Source: Paractinoplanes rishiriensis (GTDB lineage: Bacteria; Actinomycetota; Actinomycetes; Mycobacteriales; Micromonosporaceae). From it: 41,965 nucleotides of DNA. The translations under genes and the position numbers were made by a program. The notes below the pieces were generated by a model, which saw nothing but the letters and a program-made list of their open reading frames with translations, did no database searches and was not told the origin of the DNA. Each line of letters starts with the position of its first letter. Position 1 is the first letter of the stretch. Positions 15,423-24,634 of this stretch are shown here, piece after piece. The stretch spans positions 1 to 41,965 of the forward strand of contig NZ_BOMV01000033.1 in assembly GCF_016862375.1 (NCBI RefSeq). Reading direction: 5' to 3'.

Positions 15423-16129
15423 CGGGCCGCACCCACCAGCGCGGCCGCCACGTACCGCCCGGACGGCGGGCGGTCGCGGAGCAGGCCGAGCAGGTGCGGC
15501 ACCACGGTCTCCGGCAGCGGCCGGTCCGAGATGTCCTCGTCCGGGAACGCCTCCTGCTGCAACCGGGTGCGCAGGTCGCCCGGATCGACCGCCCACACCC
15601 GCAACGCCGGCTCCTCCTTGCCGAGCACCGCGCTCGCGTGGTCCAGGGCGGCCTTCGCGGCGCCGTAACCGCCCCAGCCCTCGTACGCCTCGACGGCCGC
15701 GTCCGAGCTGATGTTGAGCACCGCGCCGGCCGGGGCGATCCGCAGCTGGGGGAGCACCAGCTGGGTCAGCGCGATCGGCGCCAGCACGTTGACCTCGAAC
15801 GTCTCGAGCAGGTCCGGCAGCGGGAACGCGGCCAGCGACGGCGGCGGGCTGCCACCCAGCGTGGAGGCGTTGTTGACGAGCAGGTCGGCGCCGCCCAGCG
15901 CGTCCGCGGCGGCGGCCAGGTCGGCCCGGTGGTCGTCGTCGACCACGTCACCGGCGAGCGCGGTGACCGTGGTCAGCCGTCTCAGCTCGGTGGCGGCCGC
16001 GTCCAGGTCGGTGGCGGTGCGGGCGGTCAGCACCAGGTGCCAGCCGTCGCGGGCGAGCCCCTCGGCGAGGGCGCGGCCCAGGCCGCGGGAGGCTCCGGTG
16101 ATCACGGCGACGTTCGTGGAAGTGGTCAT
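15419..16129 (-). CDS. Short-chain dehydrogenase/reductase
   Basis: This is a classical SDR of 236 residues, an NAD(P)H-dependent oxidoreductase with Rossmann fold. The cofactor motif is TGASRGLG (11-18), followed by NNAS (86-89), catalytic Ser141 or Ser142 in LNISSDAA, and the YxxxK motif YGAAK with Tyr155 and Lys159. The basic residue in TART (about 36-39) favours NADP. The substrate is unknown. It is the first gene of a two-gene operon with the QueA-like protein (ATGA overlap) and is divergent from the GAF histidine kinase. VDPGDLRTRL near the end is the typical PG motif of the family. Confidence 0.92.
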   Translation of the reverse strand: MTTSTNVAVITGASRGLGRALAEGLARDGWHLVLTARTATDLDAAATELRRLTTVTALAGDVVDDDHRADLAAAADALGGADLLVNNASTLGGSPPPSLAAFPLPDLLETFEVNVLAPIALTQLVLPQLRIAPAGAVLNISSDAAVEAYEGWGGYGAAKAALDHASAVLGKEEPALRVWAVDPGDLRTRLQQEAFPDEDISDRPLPETVVPHLLGLLRDRPPSGRYVAAALVGAAR

Positions 16130-16250
16130 GTCCCGACCCTGCCGCGGACAGGGCCCGGCCGAATCGGTCCCGGGTCGGCCGCGGAGCGGGACCTTGGTCG
16201 TAGGACCGCGGACCGAGGCCGGTGGCCGGCCCGCTGGCTATCGTTGGCGG

Positions 16251-17387
16251 GTGACCACCGCGGGCCGGGACGAGCTGCGCACGGCCCGCCGCCTGTCCGC
16301 GGCCGTGCTGGCGGTCAGCGACCAGCTCACCGTGCCCGAGGTGCTGCAGACCATCGTCGACACCGCGCGCGAGCTGGCCGGCGCCGAGTACGCCGCACTC
16401 GGCGTGCCGGACGACGACGGCTCGTTCGCCGAGTTCCTGGTGTCCGGCGTCGGCGACGAGCAGCGCGCCGCCATCGGGCCGCTGCCGCGGCAGCACGGCT
16501 TCCTGGCCGTCATGCTGCGTGAGCCGTACGCGCAACGCCTCGCCGACATCCGGGCCGACCCGCGCTTCGGCTGGTGGCCGGACGCGCATCCGGACATGTG
16601 CGCGTTCCTGGGCGTGCCGATCACCAGCGGCACCGAGATCCTCGGCGCGCTCTACCTGGCCAACAAGCCGGGCGGCTTCACCGAGCACGACGAGGAACTG
16701 GTCGGCGTGCTGGCCGCGCACGCCGCGATCGCGCTCACCCACGCCCGGCTCTACGACCGCAACCGCGAGCTGACCATCGCCGAGGAACGCGCCCGGATCG
16801 CGCACGACCTGCACGACGCGGTGGCCCAGCGGCTGTTCGGGCTGCGGCTCACCGTGCAGGCGGCCGACCTGCTGCTCGACCGCGACCCGGCGGCCGCCCG
16901 GGAACGGCTCGCCGAGGTGTCCACCCTGGCCCGGGAGGCCGCCGAGGAGTTGCACGCCGCGGTGCTGGAGCTGCGGCCGGCCCGGCTCGAGGAGGACGGG
17001 CTGCCGTCGGTGCTGCGCAAGCAGGTGCAGATTCTCGATCGGGCGTACGGGCCCCGGGTCGTCTTCGCCGAGGACGACCCGCCGGTGCTGCCGCCCGCCC
17101 AGCAGACCGTCGTGCTCCGCATCGCGCAGGAGGCGTTGCACAACGCCGTACGGCATAGCAAAGCCGGCACCATCACGGTCAGCCTGACCCGGCACGGCAG
17201 CGGCGGAGCCGCGCTCGAGGTGACCGACGACGGCTGCGGGTTCGACGTGGCCGCGGTGTCCCGGGCCGGACGTAGCCTCGGCCTGCGCTCGATGCGTGAG
17301 CGCGCCTGCTCGGTGCGCGGCAGCGCGGCGATCCGGTCGACGGTGGGCCGCGGCACCGTGGTGCGGCTCGAGGTGCCCGGTGGCTGA
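16251..17387 (+). CDS. GAF domain sensor histidine kinase (HisKA_3/NarL-type)
   Basis: This is a cytoplasmic sensor kinase of 378 residues. Residues about 18-165 form a GAF domain similar to those of DevS/DosT-type kinases (CAFLGVPITSGTEILGALYLANK). The HisKA_3 dimerisation domain has the phospho-acceptor in RIAHDLHDAVAQ (His188). The HATPase domain carries the N-box EALHNAVRHSKA and the DDGCGF motif. No membrane segment is present. The start is GTG 16251, because the frame upstream is antisense to the SDR gene. Its stop overlaps the response regulator start by eight bases, so the two form a pair. I see no diagnostic haem-binding His, so the GAF ligand is not assigned. Confidence 0.9.
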   Translation: MTTAGRDELRTARRLSAAVLAVSDQLTVPEVLQTIVDTARELAGAEYAALGVPDDDGSFAEFLVSGVGDEQRAAIGPLPRQHGFLAVMLREPYAQRLADIRADPRFGWWPDAHPDMCAFLGVPITSGTEILGALYLANKPGGFTEHDEELVGVLAAHAAIALTHARLYDRNRELTIAEERARIAHDLHDAVAQRLFGLRLTVQAADLLLDRDPAAARERLAEVSTLAREAAEELHAAVLELRPARLEEDGLPSVLRKQVQILDRAYGPRVVFAEDDPPVLPPAQQTVVLRIAQEALHNAVRHSKAGTITVSLTRHGSGGAALEVTDDGCGFDVAAVSRAGRSLGLRSMRERACSVRGSAAIRSTVGRGTVVRLEVPGG

Positions 17388-18009
17388 CCGGCCGATCCGG
17401 GTGCTGATCGTGGACGACCACCCGGCCGTGCGCCGCGGCCTGCGCGCGTTCCTGGAACTCGCCGGTGGTCTGGAAGTGACCGGCGAGGCCGCGGACGGCA
17501 TCTCGGCGCTCGACCTGGTGGCCGCGACCGCGCCGGACGTGGTGCTGCTCGACATGGTGCTGCCCGGCATGGACGGCGTCGAGGTGCTGCACGAGTTGCG
17601 GCGCCGCGAACTGCCGGCCCGGGTGCTGGTGGTCACCAGTTTCACCGACCGCAGCCGGCTGCTGCCCGCGATCCGGGCCGGCGCCCGCGGCTACCTCTCC
17701 AAGGACGTCGACCCGATCGCGCTGGTGGCCGCGGTCCGCTCGGTGGCGGCCGGTCACCTGCTGCTCGAACCGGACGCGGCCGCCGCCCTGGCCGGCGGCG
17801 CGCCCGGCGGGTCACCGCTGACCGCCCGGGAACGCGAGGTGCTGGTGCTGCTGGCCGACGGCCGGTCGAACCGCGAGATCGCCCGGTCGCTGCGGGTCGC
17901 CGAGAAGACGGTCAAGACCCACGTGTCCAGCATCCTGCTGAAGCTCGGCCTGGCCGACCGCACCCAGGCGGCCCTGTACGCGGTGCGGTCCGGCCTGGCC
18001 GGCGACTAA
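17380..18009 (+). CDS. NarL/LuxR family response regulator
   Basis: This 209-residue response regulator has an N-terminal receiver with Asp12 and Asp13 (LIVDDHP), phospho-acceptor Asp58 (VVLLDMVLPGMDG), the Thr/Ser of VVTSF and a Lys in YLSKD. The C-terminal LuxR-type helix-turn-helix reads LTAREREVLVLLADGRSNREIA, then VAEKTVKTHVSSILLKLG. Start GTG 17380 lies inside the end of the kinase gene, showing translational coupling. It is the output partner of the GAF kinase. Its gene end overlaps by four bases with the end of the convergent AraC-type gene. Targets are unknown. Confidence 0.94.
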   Translation: MADRPIRVLIVDDHPAVRRGLRAFLELAGGLEVTGEAADGISALDLVAATAPDVVLLDMVLPGMDGVEVLHELRRRELPARVLVVTSFTDRSRLLPAIRAGARGYLSKDVDPIALVAAVRSVAAGHLLLEPDAAAALAGGAPGGSPLTAREREVLVLLADGRSNREIARSLRVAEKTVKTHVSSILLKLGLADRTQAALYAVRSGLAGD

Positions 18010-18875
18010 CCGGCCTCCACCGGCAGCCACAGCTCGCAGGTGGCGGTGCTGAAGTCGGCCGCGCGCTCCAGCACCGCGACGATCGACGGCCCGGGCCGCA
18101 GCCGCCACCGGTTCGACGGGAACCACTCGGTCGCGGTCGCCGCCCAGGTCTCCTGCAGGGTGGCCGGGTAGGGCCCGGACGACCGGAAGACCGCCCACTG
18201 CCCGGCCGGCACGTCGATCCGGTCCAGGTCGTCCGGCACCGCGGCGTCCGCGCCGACCGCGACGCCGTGCAGGTAGGTCAGCTCGGTGCCCTCGGCCCGG
18301 TCCGGGTCGAGGTCGTCGCTGACCGCGAGCAGCCCGGCCGGCTCGGTGCCGGAGAGCCCCTTGAGCCGCTCGTGCTCGGCCGCCGGGAGGCCGGCTACGT
18401 GCGCCTGGATGTGCGGGTTGACGCCCTGGTGCTGCAGCGGGACGCGGGCAGCGTGCCCGATCAGCTGGAAGGCGGGCCGGTCGGCGATGCGGGTGTCCAT
18501 CGGAATGCTCCCTTCGACGGTCAGGCGGAACCTGACCTGCGGTTGTGTCCGAAGGGGGCCACCGTCCCGGCGCACCTCACCGGGCCCGGCGCCGTGCACG
18601 GCCCGGAACGCCCGCCCGAACGCCTCGGCCGACCCGTACCCGTGCCGCACCGCGACGCTCAGCAGATCGTCCCGGCCGCCCACGACGTCCGCCGCGGCGA
18701 CCGTCATCCGGCGCCGGCGCACGTACTCGGACAGCGGCATCCCGGCCAGCGACGAGAACATCCGCCGCAGGTGGTATTCCGTGGTGCCGAGCTCACGAGC
18801 CAGCCTTTCGAGCTCGACCTCCGCGCCGAGATTCTCCTCGACGTGCTGGACGAGCCGGTTGAGCGCCGAGATCAT
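18006..18875 (-). CDS. AraC family regulator with GyrI-like effector domain
   Basis: This 289-residue protein has an N-terminal AraC-type double helix-turn-helix (about 1-105: LERLARELGTTEYHLRRMFSSLAGMPLSEYVRRRRM, shown here only to its diagnostic core). The C-terminal GyrI-like/AraC_E_bind domain spans about 125-289 and contains VPAGQWAVFRSSGPYPATLQ and the ending CELWLPVEAG. This architecture is that of Rob/SoxS-like drug-sensing regulators, in which the C-terminal domain binds hydrophobic or cationic compounds. The ATG at 18875 has a purine-rich GGGGGA upstream. No transporter is adjacent, so the target is open. Confidence 0.92.
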   Translation of the reverse strand: MISALNRLVQHVEENLGAEVELERLARELGTTEYHLRRMFSSLAGMPLSEYVRRRRMTVAAADVVGGRDDLLSVAVRHGYGSAEAFGRAFRAVHGAGPGEVRRDGGPLRTQPQVRFRLTVEGSIPMDTRIADRPAFQLIGHAARVPLQHQGVNPHIQAHVAGLPAAEHERLKGLSGTEPAGLLAVSDDLDPDRAEGTELTYLHGVAVGADAAVPDDLDRIDVPAGQWAVFRSSGPYPATLQETWAATATEWFPSNRWRLRPGPSIVAVLERAADFSTATCELWLPVEAG

Positions 18876-18994
18876 GCGTCCCCCTTCGCCGTCAACCTTG
18901 GCCCGTGCGGCCCGGCCGCCGCCCGATCGCAGCGGTCCGATCCGATCATCCCGGCCGCCGGGCCGCCCGCCTCACCATTCGACGGCGGTGCAGG

Positions 18995-19429
18995 TCAGCA
19001 GTGTCCGACCTCGGTGTTGGAGCCGCCCGGGATCAGGTACACGCAGCGGGTCCAGCCGTCGCTCATCGCCACCTCGAACTTCGCGGTGAGCTTGCCGACC
19101 GAGGACGAGGTGTCGCCCCAGCGCGTGCCGTCGGCGATCCGGCCCAGGTAGCGGCCGGTGCCCGCGTTGTTGTAGTAGATGGCCCAGATGTTGGTCGCGC
19201 CGAGGCCCGAGGGGTTCTCGATCCGCGGGTTCAGGGCCTTCCAGTAGCCGCTGCCGGGGGCGTACGGCGGCGCCGGGTTGATGAAGTCGACGCACATGCT
19301 GGCGACCTCGAGGCCGCGGTAGATCTCCGCGCAGGACTTCGGCAGGGGCGCGGCCTGGGCGGGCGTGCTGATGGCGAGGGTGGCGGTGGCCGCAGTGGCC
19401 AGGATGGCGGCCGTCCAACGTGTACGCAT
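18995..19429 (-). CDS. Small secreted protein with four cysteines, unknown function
   Basis: This 144-residue precursor has a clear Sec signal peptide (MRTRWTAAILATAATATLAI, cleavage after AQA at about 27). The mature part is about 117 residues with four cysteines (SCAEI, SMCVDF, TRCVYL and a C-terminal GHC), enough for two disulfides. It is rich in Gly, Asn and aromatic residues (AIYYNNAGTGRYLGRIADGT). I do not recognise the family. The ATG follows GGGAGG at good spacing. The gene is divergent from the NB-ARC/TPR regulator with a short gap, so the two may share control, but no functional link is visible. Confidence 0.8.
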   Translation of the reverse strand: MRTRWTAAILATAATATLAISTPAQAAPLPKSCAEIYRGLEVASMCVDFINPAPPYAPGSGYWKALNPRIENPSGLGATNIWAIYYNNAGTGRYLGRIADGTRWGDTSSSVGKLTAKFEVAMSDGWTRCVYLIPGGSNTEVGHC

Positions 19430-19486
19430 CGAGATTCCTCCCCGAAAGAACCGAGTAAGCTGTTGTCCCGGCCGACTCTCCCGGCG

Positions 19487-22018
19487 GTGGCGGGTGCGCC
19501 GGCGGAACCCGACCGAATCCGACCGGGAGGCGCGCCGATCGCCACGTCACTGCCGGATCCCGGCGCCTCGACCACGCTCGACGAGTTGGTCGAGCGGCTG
19601 CGGGCACTCAAGGTCTGGGCCGGCGATCCCTCGTTCGAGACGATCAAGGACAGGGTGGGCGCCGCCTGGCGGGCCGCGGGTCGTCCGGCGAGCGAACTGC
19701 CCGGCCGCACCACCGTGCTCGACTGCTTCCGGCCGGGCCGCAAGCGTCTCAACGCCGACCTGGTGGTCGCGATCGTCGCGGTGCTCTGCCCCGAGCCGGG
19801 TTATCCGGAGCAGTGGCAGCAGGCGCTGCGGGTGATAGGTCAGGAGCAAAAAGCAACGGCACAGGTACGCGTCCACGACGCGTTGCCGCCCGACCAGCCG
19901 TTCAGCGGCCGCGACCGGGAACTCGGCGCGCTGCACCGGGCACCGGCCGGTGGCGTGCACGTGATCACCGGAATGGCCGGCGTGGGCAAGACCCAGCTCG
20001 CCATCCACGCCGGGCACCGGCTGCTCCACGCGCGCCGGCTCGACCGGGTGCTCTACGTCAACCTGCGCGGCTTCCACCCCGATCCGGCGCAGCCGCCCGC
20101 CGACCCGGCCGCCGTGCTGGACGGTTTCCTCCGGCTGCTCGGCGTGCCCGCCCAGCAGATACCGCACGGCCTGCCGGAACGTGCCGCCGCCTACCGGGAG
20201 CGCCTGGCCGGCGAACGCGCCCTCGTGGTGCTCGACAACGCCGCCGACGAGGAGCAGGTAGGCCCGCTGCTGCCGGCCGCGCCGGACGCGCTAACCCTGG
20301 TCACCAGCCGGCGCCGGCTCGACGGGCTGCCCACGCTGACCGTCGACGTCTTCGACCCCGCGGAGGCCGGGCACTTCCTGACGCGTGCGGTCGAAGGAAT
20401 TCCGGCGGGCGCCGACCCGGACGCCCGCACCCGGATCGCCGAACGCTGCGGCCACCTGCCGTTCGCCCTGGCCCTGGCGAGCGCGCACATCCAGGCCACC
20501 CCCGGCTGGACCCTGACCGATCACGCCGACCGGCTCGACCAGCGGCACCGGGACCGCCGGCTGGACACCGCGGTCGAACTCGCGCTGGATCTCTCGTACC
20601 ACCATCTGCCCGACACCCACCGCAGGTTGCTCCGCCTGCTGTCGCTGCACCCGGCCCAGGATTTCGACGCGCATGCGGCGGCCGCGCTGGCGGACACCGA
20701 CCCGGACACCGCTGGGAAACACCTGGCCGACCTGGCGCGGGACCATCTGCTGCAGCCCGCCGCGGCCGGGCGGTGGGTTTTTCATGATCTGGTACGCGCG
20801 TACGCCGCCGGCCGGGCCGAGGACGAGGAACCGCCCGGTGCGCGACGGGCGGCCCGGACGCGCCTGTTCGACGGCTATGTGCACACTGCCGCCCGGGCCA
20901 TGGACACGCTGTTCCCGGCCGAGGCGCACCGTCGCCCGGCTGTTCCGCCGGCGGCCGTTTCTCTGCCGCAGCCCGTCGATCCGCAGGCCGCCCACGCCTG
21001 GCTGGACGCCGAACGGATCACGCTGATCGCGGTGGCGGCACAGTCACCCGGCCACGCGGTGCTGCTGGGTGCCCTGCTGTTCCGCTACTTCGAGGGCAAC
21101 TACCACGCCGACGGCGAGATCGTGCACGATCACGCCTGCCGGGCGGCCGAGCGGTCCGGCGACGTGATCGCGCACGCGCACGCCCGGACCAACCGGGGTT
21201 CGGCCCGCAGCCGGCTGGGCCGCTACGACGAGGCGACGGCCGACTTCGGCCGGGCGCTGGACATCTTCCGCGCCGCGGGCGACCCGGCCGGCCAGGCCCG
21301 CACCCTCAACAACATGGCCATCGTGGAGGCCCGGCTGGGCCGCTACCGGGTGGCCGCCGACCACCTGGCCGAGGCCGTCGAGCAGTGCCGGGCGGCCGGC
21401 GACCTGTCCGGTGAGTCCCGCTCGGCCGGCAACCTCGGGGTGCTGGAGGCGAGGCTGGGCAACCACGAGGCGGCGGTCGCGCACTACGAGCGCGGCCTGG
21501 CGCTGTGCCGCCGGATTGGCGACCGGTCGAGCGAGGTGATGGGCCTGCTCAACCTGGCCGCCACCGAGACCAAACTGGACCGCCGGGACCAGGCCGACAC
21601 CCGCCTGCGGGAGGCGCTGGCGCTGGCCCGCGAGTTGGGCGACCGGCTCACCGAGGGCCGGGTGCAGGACCAACTGGGCGAACTGCACCACCCGGCCGGC
21701 GCTGCGCACTACCGGGAGGCGGTGGAAATCGCCCGCGAGATCGGCGACCCGGAGGGCGAGGCGTCGGCGCTGAACGGTCTCGGCCGGGCGGCGCCGTCCG
21801 CGACGGAGGCGCTGAGCTTCTTCGCCGAGGCCGCGGCGGTCACCGCCGACCGCTATCAGCAGGCGCGGGCCTATCAGGGGCTGGGGGAGTCGTACCGGTT
21901 GCTGGGCCGGCTCGGCGAGGCCGAGGAGGCGTACGGGGAGGCGCTCTCCCGCTACGAGGATCAGAATTCCCCGGAGGCCGATGTGGTCCGGGAGAGGTTG
22001 TCCCGGTTGCGCCCCTAG
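19487..22018 (+). CDS. NB-ARC/TPR STAND regulator with N-terminal actinobacterial adaptor domain
   Basis: This 843-residue STAND NTPase has three parts. Residues 29-120 are a helical N-terminal domain common in actinobacterial NB-ARC proteins (LDELVERLRALKVWAGDPSF; TTVLDCFRPGRKRLNADLVV). An NB-ARC module follows with P-loop GMAGVGKT (162-169), the Walker B-like ALVVLDNAADEEQV, LVTSRRRL and the GxP motif CGHLPFALALA. The C-terminal half is a TPR array of about seven or eight units (such as NRGSARSRLGRYDEATADFG). There is no SARP-type DNA-binding domain, unlike AfsR. Such proteins switch through nucleotide-dependent oligomerisation. The GTG at 19487 is the nearest conventional start, but an in-frame ATC at 19538 sits at ideal spacing from GGGAGG. 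It converges on the TIR-NACHT gene with six bases between stops. Confidence 0.88.
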   Translation: MAGAPAEPDRIRPGGAPIATSLPDPGASTTLDELVERLRALKVWAGDPSFETIKDRVGAAWRAAGRPASELPGRTTVLDCFRPGRKRLNADLVVAIVAVLCPEPGYPEQWQQALRVIGQEQKATAQVRVHDALPPDQPFSGRDRELGALHRAPAGGVHVITGMAGVGKTQLAIHAGHRLLHARRLDRVLYVNLRGFHPDPAQPPADPAAVLDGFLRLLGVPAQQIPHGLPERAAAYRERLAGERALVVLDNAADEEQVGPLLPAAPDALTLVTSRRRLDGLPTLTVDVFDPAEAGHFLTRAVEGIPAGADPDARTRIAERCGHLPFALALASAHIQATPGWTLTDHADRLDQRHRDRRLDTAVELALDLSYHHLPDTHRRLLRLLSLHPAQDFDAHAAAALADTDPDTAGKHLADLARDHLLQPAAAGRWVFHDLVRAYAAGRAEDEEPPGARRAARTRLFDGYVHTAARAMDTLFPAEAHRRPAVPPAAVSLPQPVDPQAAHAWLDAERITLIAVAAQSPGHAVLLGALLFRYFEGNYHADGEIVHDHACRAAERSGDVIAHAHARTNRGSARSRLGRYDEATADFGRALDIFRAAGDPAGQARTLNNMAIVEARLGRYRVAADHLAEAVEQCRAAGDLSGESRSAGNLGVLEARLGNHEAAVAHYERGLALCRRIGDRSSEVMGLLNLAATETKLDRRDQADTRLREALALARELGDRLTEGRVQDQLGELHHPAGAAHYREAVEIAREIGDPEGEASALNGLGRAAPSATEALSFFAEAAAVTADRYQQARAYQGLGESYRLLGRLGEAEEAYGEALSRYEDQNSPEADVVRERLSRLRP

Positions 22019-22024
22019 GGCGGC

Positions 22025-24634
22025 TCAGCGGAGGCGTTCGCGGAAGTCGGACAGCTGGTCGAAGCTGATCCCGGGGCGCCGCCAGTTCACGGTGGCCGTG
22101 CACGGCCGGTCGTCCAGGCGGCGGAACGTGAGGCGGAGGCCGTGGAAATCGGCCGGGAGGCGGCCGTTGAAATCGCTGAGTGCTGCTCCGCGGTCGTCCA
22201 GGACGAAGCGGAAATCGGCGTGCGGGCGCACCGCAACGGCGGTCACCTCGAGGCGGGCCGCCGGGCAATCGGTCACCTCCATGCGGCCGGCCAGGCCGGC
22301 GTACGGCAGACCGATCCGGCGCCGGTCGAAGGTGAACTCGGTGGCCGCCCGGCCGCCGGCCAGTCTCCACCGCAGGATGTCCACCGGAAAGCAGGGAGCA
22401 CCGGTGGTCATGACGTTGCATTGGGAGGCTTCGGTGGCGCGTTCGGGCTCCACCCCCGCGTGGTAGGTCAGGTGGACCTGCTCGTACATCATGGCGGCGA
22501 AGACGACGGGGGTGAAGATGATCGTCAGCAGGACGAAGAGCCGGGCCAGCGGCAGGGCGATGAAGCCCGGCAGGAGCGGCCACGGGCGCGGCGAATCGTC
22601 GCGGTCCGGTTCGCGCGCGGGCCGGCCGCCGCGCATTGTTTCGTGCAGACGGGCGTGGCGGAACTGGTAGCTGGCGCCGATCCGTCGCAGTACGCCGCGG
22701 CGGTGCGCGTCGTCGACGAAACGCATGAGCCGGAACGGCAGCCGGCCGGTCACGGCCCACCACAGGCGGCTGGCGAGGTTGGCGCCCCAGGGCGAGCCGA
22801 GGGTCGAGACCAGCCCGAGCAGCAGGCCGGTCGTCACCGCGTATCCGGTCGCCACAGCCGCGCCGGAGCCGAGGCCGCGGCCGAGCCACAGGCTCACCGC
22901 GGCGCCCGCCGCGATCCCGGTGACGGCCGCCCATCCGGCCGCGACCAGCCGATAGCGCCGCAGCTGGTGGCGGGTGGTGCCGGCCAGGTGGCGGTCGGCT
23001 TCGAACTCGCGCCAGCTGCGTGGTTCGGCGAACGTGGCGGCCAGGGCGGCGAGGAAGACCGCGACGGCACCGAACACGCCGCCGCTCGAACCCCAGATGG
23101 CCGTGAAGTACCACCCGCAGGTGAGGGCGATGACCGCGGCCACCGCGAGGTTGGTGACGCGGGACCGCAACTGCCAGAGCTGGAGGTCGGGCCCGTGCCG
23201 GGCCAGGTGGCGCAGCCAGCGTGCGGCCATGGTGGCGGTGACCGGCGGTCCGTGGTGTGCCGCGTAGGCCGCCGGCACGAAGGACTCGAGCAGGTGTTCC
23301 TCGATCTGCCCGGCCGATTCGAATCCGGTGAGCTCGGCGGGGCGGGAGGCCGGGTCGGCGTAGGCCTGCTGCACCAGGAAAAGCATGAGCGGGGTACGCA
23401 GCGCCTCGGCCGGCGGCCCGGCGGGGTCGGCCAGTACGGCGTCGAGCAGCGGTTGCCAGCGAGGCTCGTCCCGCTCCATGACGGCGCGGCGCAGGTAATC
23501 GACCGCCGTCGACGGGCCGACCGGCTCGATCGCGACGACGGCGGCGCGAGACAGGTGTGCTCCGGAGGTGCCGACCGCCTCGGCGTACTCCGCGGTGCGG
23601 CAGGTGAGGATCAGCGGTGCCTCCGCCACCAGGTGTGTCTCGATGGCCCGCAGAGCGGTGGCCCGGAGCGGGGCGCTGATCTCGTCGAGGCCGTCGAGCA
23701 CGGGCAGCACCCGGCCGGCGTCGAGGAGCCGGCGGGCCGCCTGCTCGTCGTCGGCTAGAAACTCGTAGTCGTCGCGCAGGCGCAGGAGTAGCCAGTCGGC
23801 CAGCGGCATCGCCGGTACGTACGACGACAGCGGGAAGAGCACCGGCACCGGCGCACCGGGCCGGTCGAGCAGCGCGAGCACGGTGAGGATGGCCAGGACC
23901 GTCTTGCCGGAGCCGGGCTCGCCGAGAACGACCAGCTGGCGGTGCGGCAGCCGGTCCAGCGCCTCGGCGATGCTGTGCACGTCGCCGGTCAGCGTCGTCT
24001 GCCACGACCCGTCGGCCACCACCTCCGGCCGGGCCTGCACCGGCAGCCCGCTCGGCGACCACCGGACCGGTAGCGGTGCCGGGCGCCATGTCGACCGGCG
24101 CTGCGCCTCGCGGGACCACTGGCTGCGGACCGCCTCGGCGAGCCGGTGCTCGGTGTGCTCCCGCTGGGGACGATCGACCGGTGCCGCGCGTGGCCGGCCC
24201 GGCGCCACGGCCGCGATCAGGCGTTCCCGGGCCACCGCGTTGTCTGCGCCTACCAGATCGACGTAGACCCGGGTCAGCAGCAGGCCGGGCGGTTCGCACG
24301 GCTCTACCCGTACCGGGATCAGCAGACCTCGCTCGCCGGTGGGATCTCGGGCGAACGCCACCCGCCATTCGGCCGCACCGAACTCGGAGCGCGTGTACGC
24401 CGGCGACAGCACCGCGATCGTCCGCTCGGCCGCCATCACTGCGTCGTGCATCTCGTGCACGAAGTCGCGCCCGGCGCCGAAGTCGGCGGCCTGGTAACGC
24501 GTGGTGTACCCGGCCGCCTCGAGCTGGTCCGCTATCCATGTCGCCCAGACGCGATCCTCATTCGCGTAACTGATGAAGAAGTCGAGGCCGTCGCGTACCT
24601 CGTCCAACCAGGCCTCCCGCGGTCCGAGGAGCAC
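22025..24634 (-). CDS. TIR-NACHT STAND protein with membrane segments
   Basis: This protein has up to 869 residues. Residues 17-135 are a TIR domain (LDFFISYANEDRVWATWIAD; SPAYTRSEFGAAEWR), and Glu89 sits where NADase-active TIR domains have the catalytic Glu. A NACHT NTPase follows with Walker A VLGEPGSGKT (236-245) and Walker B VLPVLDGLDEI (309-319). The middle then holds several hydrophobic helices (for example LAVAAVIALTCGWYF, VFGAVAVFLAALAATF), and a further one near residue 700 (LFVLLTIIFTPVVFAAMM) leads to a C-terminal domain of about 150 residues. Known TIR-STAND proteins deplete NAD on phage infection or signal cell death. GTG 24634 is the longest start; TTG 24607 has a better ribosome binding site (GGGAGG, five bases). 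Membrane location is inferred from hydrophobicity. Confidence 0.87.
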   Translation of the reverse strand: MLLGPREAWLDEVRDGLDFFISYANEDRVWATWIADQLEAAGYTTRYQAADFGAGRDFVHEMHDAVMAAERTIAVLSPAYTRSEFGAAEWRVAFARDPTGERGLLIPVRVEPCEPPGLLLTRVYVDLVGADNAVARERLIAAVAPGRPRAAPVDRPQREHTEHRLAEAVRSQWSREAQRRSTWRPAPLPVRWSPSGLPVQARPEVVADGSWQTTLTGDVHSIAEALDRLPHRQLVVLGEPGSGKTVLAILTVLALLDRPGAPVPVLFPLSSYVPAMPLADWLLLRLRDDYEFLADDEQAARRLLDAGRVLPVLDGLDEISAPLRATALRAIETHLVAEAPLILTCRTAEYAEAVGTSGAHLSRAAVVAIEPVGPSTAVDYLRRAVMERDEPRWQPLLDAVLADPAGPPAEALRTPLMLFLVQQAYADPASRPAELTGFESAGQIEEHLLESFVPAAYAAHHGPPVTATMAARWLRHLARHGPDLQLWQLRSRVTNLAVAAVIALTCGWYFTAIWGSSGGVFGAVAVFLAALAATFAEPRSWREFEADRHLAGTTRHQLRRYRLVAAGWAAVTGIAAGAAVSLWLGRGLGSGAAVATGYAVTTGLLLGLVSTLGSPWGANLASRLWWAVTGRLPFRLMRFVDDAHRRGVLRRIGASYQFRHARLHETMRGGRPAREPDRDDSPRPWPLLPGFIALPLARLFVLLTIIFTPVVFAAMMYEQVHLTYHAGVEPERATEASQCNVMTTGAPCFPVDILRWRLAGGRAATEFTFDRRRIGLPYAGLAGRMEVTDCPAARLEVTAVAVRPHADFRFVLDDRGAALSDFNGRLPADFHGLRLTFRRLDDRPCTATVNWRRPGISFDQLSDFRERLR

